Assembly: GCA_005880605.1 (NCBI GenBank)
Contig: VBIS01000010.1
Location: forward strand, 1 to 12,023
Direction of reading: 5' to 3'
Source: Chloroflexota bacterium
GTDB lineage: Bacteria; Chloroflexota; Dormibacteria; CF-121
Length of the DNA stretch: 12,023 bases
The translations under genes and the position numbers were made by a program. Position 1 is the first letter of the stretch. Every line of letters starts with the position of its first letter. The notes beneath the pieces were generated by a model that saw only the letters and a program-made list of their open reading frames with translations, was not told the DNA's origin and ran no database searches. Below are positions 6,457 to 12,023 of the stretch, one piece after another.

Positions 6457-7116
6457 ATGCCCACCCCGGTGCGCATTTACTCGGACTACGTCTGACCCTT
6501 CTGCTACATCGACTCGGTCGGGGTCGAACGGCTGGAGCGGGAATACGACGTCGAGATCGAATGGGTACCGTTTGAGCTCCATCCGGAGATCCCGCCGGAA
6601 GGGCGGCCGCGCGAGGAGGTCCTGCCCGCCGCCTACATGGCCAGGGCCGAGGAAGGGGTCAATCGGCTGGCTGCCACGGTCGGCCTCGAGCTCAAACTGC
6701 ACCAGCGGCTGATCAACTCCCGACCCGCCTTGCAGGCCGCCGAATTCGCCAGGGAGCAGGGTCGCTTCGATGCCATGCATCACAACCTCTTGCACACGTA
6801 CTGGGATGAAGGTCGAGACGTCTCGGAGATCGCCGTCTTGCGCGAGGTCGCGGCACGAACGGGTGTCGACGTTGCCGGGATGGAGGCGGCCATCGCCGAG
6901 GACCGGTTCGGCGACTACCTCGACGCTCGGCGCAGCGAGGCCGAGGAGCTGGGCATTAACGGCATCCCCGCCCATGTGATCGCCGACCGCTACCTGGTGA
7001 TGGGCGCCCAGCCGTACGACCTATTCGAGCGGGTGATGGCCAAAGTGGGCGTGCCCAAACGCGCAAGCAGTTCTTTTCCCTCCCCCCTTGCGGGGGAGGG
7101 TCAGGGTGGGGGGTGA
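6457..7116 (+). CDS. Putative selenocysteine-containing DsbA/FrnE-like oxidoreductase (in-frame TGA at codon 13)
   Basis: A 219-residue protein of the FrnE-type DsbA family, thioredoxin-fold thiol oxidoreductases with an inserted helical domain. It reads MPTPVRIYSDYV-TGA-PFCYIDSV, so TGA (6493-6495) sits exactly where the first cysteine of the CPFC active site belongs; C16 is the second. The frame continues unbroken for 203 codons with family hallmarks: WVPFELHPEIPPEG, SRPALQAAEFAREQGRF (88-104), and the cis-proline loop GINGIPAHVI (P171). A candidate SECIS hairpin follows at 6509-6527. TGA is a normal stop elsewhere in the window, which argues against a changed code. No signal peptide is seen, so the protein is probably cytoplasmic. 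The C-terminal SFPSPLAGEGQGGG is encoded by a palindromic repeat. The alternative is a nonsense mutation or sequencing error (TGC to TGA); the downstream part alone would lack the active site. Confidence 0.8.
6509..6527 (+). promoter_or_regulatory. Candidate bacterial SECIS hairpin
   Basis: TCGACTC (6509-6515) pairs with GGGTCGA (6521-6527) to give 7 pairs, six Watson-Crick and one U-G, closing a GGUCG loop. The loop opens 20 nt after the TGA, within the 16-37 nt usual for bacterial SECIS elements. It begins with GGU, like the SelB-recognised loop of E. coli fdhF. The element lies in coding sequence, as is normal in bacteria. Confidence 0.65.
7073..7113. repeat. C/G-rich palindromic repeat, copy 2, at a convergent junction
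   Basis: A 9-bp stem (CCCTCCCCC at 7078-7086 with GGGGGAGGG at 7092-7100) closes a CTTGC loop, followed by TCAGGGTGGGGGG. It matches copy 1 at 2031-2068 in stem and tail but has a different loop. It encodes the last residues of the seleno-DsbA and ends just before its TGA stop, 9 bases before the stop of the opposing membrane gene. The G strand fits a G-quadruplex pattern with loops of 1, 3 and 1 nt. Confidence 0.8.
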
Positions 7117-7122
7117 TGCCTC

Positions 7123-7467
7123 CTATGTCGAAAAGCGGTGCCGCATAACGGCACGCACCAAGAGACCGGCTCCACAGGTGGCGATGACGACGAAAAGGAC
7201 GCCCACAATCGGCGTGATGACCTCGTAGTGACATGACGGCGGCGAACAATCCGCGATGACTTTCAACAGAATTGCTGCCCCAGCTAGTCCTGCGCCGAGC
7301 ATGTAAGCACCTGGCTGTTCCGGCCGCGTACGGAACCTCGTGAGCAGGAGTACCAGGAAGATGACCGCGGTAGCGGCGGGAAGGGGCCCGCCGGCGAGTG
7401 AAGCGTAACCCAGCGCGGCACCCGCCAGAAAAAACGCGATCGTCGTGAGAAGAAGCGGCCACTTCAC
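7123..7467 (-). CDS. Four-helix membrane protein of unknown function with an extracytoplasmic Cys pair
   Basis: A 114-residue protein, mostly hydrophobic, with four likely transmembrane segments (about 4-25, 29-44, 54-72 and 84-106). The basic loop RFRTR (44-48) and the C-terminal RHRFST suit the positive-inside rule, putting the loop DCSPPSCHYE (C74, C79) outside. I do not recognise a family. I chose GTG 7467 because the coding potential becomes membrane-like there and a TATCCT box lies exactly 6 nt upstream; the frame stays open farther upstream only as antisense to neighbouring genes. It is divergent from a second four-helix gene and convergent with the seleno-DsbA gene. It could be a membrane thiol partner for disulfide chemistry, but nothing in sequence proves this. 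Confidence 0.65.
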   Translation of the reverse strand: MKWPLLLTTIAFFLAGAALGYASLAGGPLPAATAVIFLVLLLTRFRTRPEQPGAYMLGAGLAGAAILLKVIADCSPPSCHYEVITPIVGVLFVVIATCGAGLLVRAVMRHRFST

Positions 7468-7473
7468 ACGGGA

Positions 7474-7479
7474 AGGATA
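7474..7479 (-). promoter_or_regulatory. Possible -10 box (TATCCT), leaderless promoter
   Basis: TATCCT on the - strand with 6 nt to GTG 7467. It shares a 30-bp intergenic gap with the opposing box at 7486-7491. Confidence 0.45.
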
Positions 7480-7485
7480 TCGGGC

Positions 7486-7491
7486 TACACT
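7486..7491 (+). promoter_or_regulatory. Possible -10 box (TACACT), leaderless promoter
   Basis: TACACT with 6 nt to ATG 7498 and no Shine-Dalgarno sequence. The -35 region would lie within the opposing - strand gene. Confidence 0.45.
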
Positions 7492-7497
7492 GCCGCT

Positions 7498-7932
7498 ATG
7501 GCCCGTTCCGCCGGCGGCGTGCTTGTCGGTGCGCTTGCCGTCGTGGGCCTTCTCCTGGCAGCCACCGCCTTGATCGTCGCGCTGGACGTCGGTCTCCCAG
7601 CGCTTGGGCTCAACGCCTACGGTCGAAATCCTCTCGATTTCACGCTTAGAGGACTCAGCACAGCCGCGGCATGCTATGTGATCGGAGCCGCCCTCCTCGT
7701 GGCCTCCACAAGATGGATACGCAACCGGGTAGGACCCCAGGACGCGAGGAAAGTTCTGCCCGTCGGCGGCGTATTCGCGGGCGTATTCGTGATGCTCAGC
7801 ATATGGATGGCCGCACTTGGGTATTGGACCAACATTCCCATACTCCTGTTCTTCATTGGCGGCATCCTGGCGCCAATAGCACTCGGTCTTTGGCTGCCCT
7901 CGGGGAGCCACGTCGACCGCGTGCGTTCCTAA
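7498..7932 (+). CDS. Four-helix membrane protein of unknown function
   Basis: A 144-residue protein with four hydrophobic segments (about 6-30, 52-71, 86-110 and 113-132) and a basic loop (RWIRNRVGPQDARK) between helices 2 and 3, predicted cytoplasmic. I do not recognise a family and see no motif. ATG 7498 is supported by the TACACT box 6 nt upstream. It diverges from the 114-residue membrane gene and its TAA stop overlaps the hemW stop tail-to-tail by 4 bp. Architecture (four helices, positive loop in the middle) resembles its divergent neighbour, but I see no clear sequence similarity between them. Confidence 0.7.
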   Translation: MARSAGGVLVGALAVVGLLLAATALIVALDVGLPALGLNAYGRNPLDFTLRGLSTAAACYVIGAALLVASTRWIRNRVGPQDARKVLPVGGVFAGVFVMLSIWMAALGYWTNIPILLFFIGGILAPIALGLWLPSGSHVDRVRS

Positions 7933-9046
7933 ACGAGGAAAGTCGCGCCGACCTGGTTGGCGAGCTCGATACCCCGTCGCGTGAGACGGACGTCGCCATC
8001 CTGTTCGGCCAGCAACCCGGCCTCGACCAGTTGCGTTCGCTGTACGGGGAAATCTCGCGCTGCCGCCGTGCCATCCAGCAACCGCACGCCAATCATGGCG
8101 GCCTCCCCACTTGCCCGCTCTGGTGACAAGGTCTCGCTGCCCGAAACTGGATGACCCGAGACGGATGCCTGCTTGATGTAAGCGTGCGGGCCCTTTACGT
8201 TCCACCGCCGCTCCGTGCTCCCGTCATTGCGGCGGAACATCGAGTGCGCGCCGGCGCCGCAACCGAGGTAGGGCTCGTAATGCCAGGCGGCCAGGTTGTG
8301 CCGGCAGGCGAATCCAGGTCGGGACCAGTTCGAGATTTCGTAATGGCCGTAGCCGGCGGCCTCCAACCGTTCCACCGCCGCCCAGTACTGCTCCAGCTGG
8401 TCGTCAGCGTCTGGCATCTGAACGAGGCCCGTCCGCACCTCCTGCCCAAGCCGGGTTTGTGATTCAACCGTGAGCTCGTAGGCCGACAGATGCTGCACGC
8501 CTTCGGCCAGCACCGCGTCGAGGGTCTCGAGCCAGCCGGCGAGGTTTACGCCAGGAACGCCATACAACAGATCGGCATTGACGTTCGCCAAACCTCCGGT
8601 GCGCGAGGTACGGATCGCCGCCATCGCGTCGCTGCCGGAGTGGAGCCGTTCCAGGAAGCGCAGCGCGTCAGGCCGCAGGCTCTGCACGCCGATGCTGAGC
8701 CGGTTCACGCCCGCCTCGAGCCAGCCCGCCACGTTCTTGCTCGTCACGTTGCTTGGGTTCGCTTCCATGGTCACCTCGGCGCCGGCCGCCAGTCCGATCG
8801 AACGGACATGATCCATCAGAAAGCGCAGCTGATCGATCGTGAGAAGGCTGGGCGTCCCGCCACCGATGAAGATCGTCTCGATTGGGCCGATCGGCAGGCT
8901 GTCCGCGGCCGCATCGATCTCGCGGGCAAGCGCATCGACGTAGGGCGGGATCAGGCCATCGAGGACGGCGTAGGCGTTGAAGTCGCAGTACTTGCACACC
9001 CAGGTGCAGAAGGGGACGTGCAGGTAAAGACTGTGGATGCGTTCCA

Positions 9047-9047
<1 letters not shown>
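7929..9047 (-). CDS. hemW: HemW, radical SAM haem chaperone (HemN-like)
   Basis: A 372-residue radical-SAM protein. The N-terminal LYLHVPFCTWVCKYCDF holds the [4Fe-4S]/SAM cysteines C14-x3-C18-x2-C21. Phe follows in place of the fourth Cys of true coproporphyrinogen dehydrogenase HemN, and the long HemN N-terminal extension is absent; both point to HemW. GGGTPS (62-67) is the SAM-binding glycine motif. The C-terminal region carries the usual winged-helix-like segment. HemW binds haem and inserts it into respiratory enzymes, which suits a genome with the cytochromes seen upstream. ATG 9047 overlaps the lepA stop by one base (TGATG). lepA-hemW-hrcA is a common order in Gram-positive-type genomes; here three genes separate hemW from hrcA. 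Confidence 0.93.
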
Positions 9048-10849
<1,802 letters not shown>

Positions 10850-10855
10850 CTGGAG

Positions 10856-11884
10856 CTAGCTTCGCGAGGCCCGGGAGGCGCTGGGATGGCTCTGGACGAT
10901 CCCAAGCTCGTGGCGGCCCCCGGCTTTGACCCGGTGGGCGAGGACCATATCCGCCACTTCATTGACCTCGGCGACCCCAACCTCAGGAATCCCCCGATAG
11001 GCAGCCAGCGCCTGGGCCGCCTTGCGGCCGACCAGGTCGGCGCGATGCCCATCAACCTGGAGGCTGACATTCATCTCGGCGAGCGCCCGCAGGATGGCGA
11101 CCGGCATCGAGACCCGCGGGAAGCGAACGATGGCTTCGGCGATGTGCGTCCCAATCTGCGCGTCCTGCTCGGCAAAGCGCTGGCTAAAGCCTGCTGGGTC
11201 GGACTCCCATTCCTCGCGACGCTCAACGATCTGTACCCGCTGTCCTATGTCCTTGATGCCTTCAACGTCGACGGTCAGACCGAACCGGTCCAGCAATTGC
11301 GGCCGGAGGTCTCCTTCCTCCGGGTTCATCGTGCCAACCAGGATGAAGCGCGCCGGATGCCAGATCGAAATCCCCTCGCGCTCCACCACGTTCACGCCCA
11401 TGGCGGCCGCATCCAGCAGTACATCGACCAGGTGGTCGTCCAGCAGATTCACCTCGTCGACATAAAGAATGTTGCGGTTGGCTTCGGCTAGTACACCCGG
11501 CTCGAAGCGGCGCTCGCCACTCTTGATGGCGGCCTCGATATCGATGGCGCCGACCACCCGGTCCTCGGAGGCATTGATGGGCAACTCCACGACCCGCATC
11601 CGCCGGCGGGCGCGAGGCAGCGTTTCGCCACTCGCGAGCCGGTCCTGGCAGTCGGAGCAGAGCGACTCGGGTGCGTCGGGGTCGCAGCGGTACAGGCAAT
11701 CCGCGACCACGGTCAATTCTGGAAGTAGCCGGGCCAGGGCGCGAACCGCGGTCGACTTGCCGGTCCCCTTTTCCCCGCGGATCAGCACCCCACCAATGGC
11801 AGGATGGATGGCATTCAAGATGAGCGCCAACTTCATCTTGTCCTGCCCAACGATCGCACTGAAGGGATATACGAACCGTTCCAT
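10856..11884 (-). CDS. Magnesium-chelatase ChlI/BchI-type AAA+ ATPase
   Basis: A 342-residue AAA+ ATPase of the chelatase I-subunit family. Walker A is GEKGTGKS (37-44), Walker B is ILYVDEVNLL (139-148), sensor 1 is GTMNPEEG (184-191), and RPQLLDRFG (194-202) holds the arginine-finger region. A four-cysteine insert (C63, C67, C76, C79) typical of the family may bind metal. In photosynthetic bacteria BchI drives magnesium insertion into protoporphyrin; the same type also partners cobaltochelatase or VWA proteins in non-photosynthetic ones, so substrate cannot be decided here. ATG 11884 overlaps the preceding gene's TAA by one base (TAATG), implying a coupled partner, perhaps a VWA-domain D subunit. 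Followed 6 nt later by lepA. Confidence 0.9.
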   Translation of the reverse strand: MERFVYPFSAIVGQDKMKLALILNAIHPAIGGVLIRGEKGTGKSTAVRALARLLPELTVVADCLYRCDPDAPESLCSDCQDRLASGETLPRARRRMRVVELPINASEDRVVGAIDIEAAIKSGERRFEPGVLAEANRNILYVDEVNLLDDHLVDVLLDAAAMGVNVVEREGISIWHPARFILVGTMNPEEGDLRPQLLDRFGLTVDVEGIKDIGQRVQIVERREEWESDPAGFSQRFAEQDAQIGTHIAEAIVRFPRVSMPVAILRALAEMNVSLQVDGHRADLVGRKAAQALAAYRGIPEVGVAEVNEVADMVLAHRVKAGGRHELGIVQSHPSASRASRS

Positions 11885-12023
11885 TAGGCTGAACCCGTCC
11901 TAAGCATCTCACGCTGGACGCTATCAACGATCGAGCGCTGCGAGAGGTCGAACAGCCCGTAGTAGCGACCGCCGAGGCGCTCGGCCAGGTCGCCACAGAC
12001 ATTGAAGGCGTATGCGCCGTAAA
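11884..12023 (-). CDS. C-terminal end of an unidentified protein, possibly a VWA-type chelatase partner
   Basis: The last 45 codons of a - strand gene that begins beyond the window: YGAYAFNVCGDLAERLGG, then RYYGLFDLSQRSIVDSV, ending QREMLRTGSA and TAA. The closing pattern (LAERLGGRYYGL, then a helix) resembles the end of a von Willebrand A domain as in chelatase D subunits, and the one-base TAATG overlap with the bchI-like ATPase fits such a pair. The fragment is too short to assign with confidence. Confidence 0.55.
   Translation of the reverse strand, partial: YGAYAFNVCGDLAERLGGRYYGLFDLSQRSIVDSVQREMLRTGSA

Noticed and set aside
6493..6495. TGA read as Trp or Gly under an altered genetic code
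   Set aside because: Cytochrome b, ferredoxin, hrcA and lepA all end at TGA at sensible C-termini, often overlapping the next start.
6637..7116. A shorter gene starting after the TGA as the true form of the DsbA-like protein
   Set aside because: It would lack the first beta strand and the active-site motif of the thioredoxin fold, while the codons before 6637 match the family well in the same frame.
7468..8205. Upstream extension of the 114-residue membrane gene to a 360-residue protein
   Set aside because: The extension is antisense to the 144-residue membrane gene and hemW, and its sequence is low-complexity polar shadow; the GTG at 7467 has a promoter box at the right distance.

Overview
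The window is a gene-dense stretch of a high-GC bacterial chromosome with no gap over 100 bases between genes. The order lepA-hemW then hrcA-grpE-dnaJ, a CIRCE operator, a MarP-like CvpA-protease, a BchI-type AAA+ ATPase and apparent leaderless promoters suggest a deep branch of the Terrabacteria (Chloroflexota/Dormibacterota or an actinobacterial relative). This placement is inference, not a phylogenetic result. TGA ends several ordinary genes here (cytochrome b, ferredoxin, hrcA, lepA), so it is a normal stop codon in this genome.

Layout: (1) 1-2059, + strand: the 3' part of a bc/b6f-type cytochrome b, then a translationally coupled CydA-like membrane haem protein without a CydB partner. 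(2) 2072-6400, - strand: a heat-shock operon read hrcA, grpE, dnaJ, a 65-residue two-helix membrane protein, a [2Fe-2S] ferredoxin and a MarP-like membrane serine protease. It is headed by a CIRCE element and a TACAAT -10 box. dnaK is absent from its usual place, and grpE carries a clean in-frame internal deletion. (3) 6457-7116, + strand: a FrnE/DsbA-like thioredoxin-fold oxidoreductase whose first active-site cysteine codon is TGA, giving U-P-F-C. A 7-bp hairpin with a GGU-containing loop lies just downstream. This is a strong candidate selenoprotein and the most striking item in the window. (4) 7123-7932: two divergent four-helix membrane proteins of unknown function, separated by 30 bp. 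(5) 7929-12023, - strand: an operon read [unidentified gene, C-terminus only], bchI-like ATPase, lepA, hemW, with junctions of 1 to 6 nt.

How the parts may fit: hemW (haem chaperone), the cytochrome b/CydA-like pair and the ferredoxin concern haem and redox chemistry. GrpE, DnaJ, MarP and the seleno-DsbA concern protein folding and quality control. The divergent hrcA/seleno-dsbA region places CIRCE where it could control both directions. Four genes share a TAnnCT box exactly 6 nt upstream of an ATG or GTG, which points to leaderless transcription. Both convergent junctions on the + strand side (near 2050 and 7090) carry copies of the same C/G-rich palindrome, which supplies the last codons of the + strand genes and can also be read as a short-loop G-quadruplex motif.
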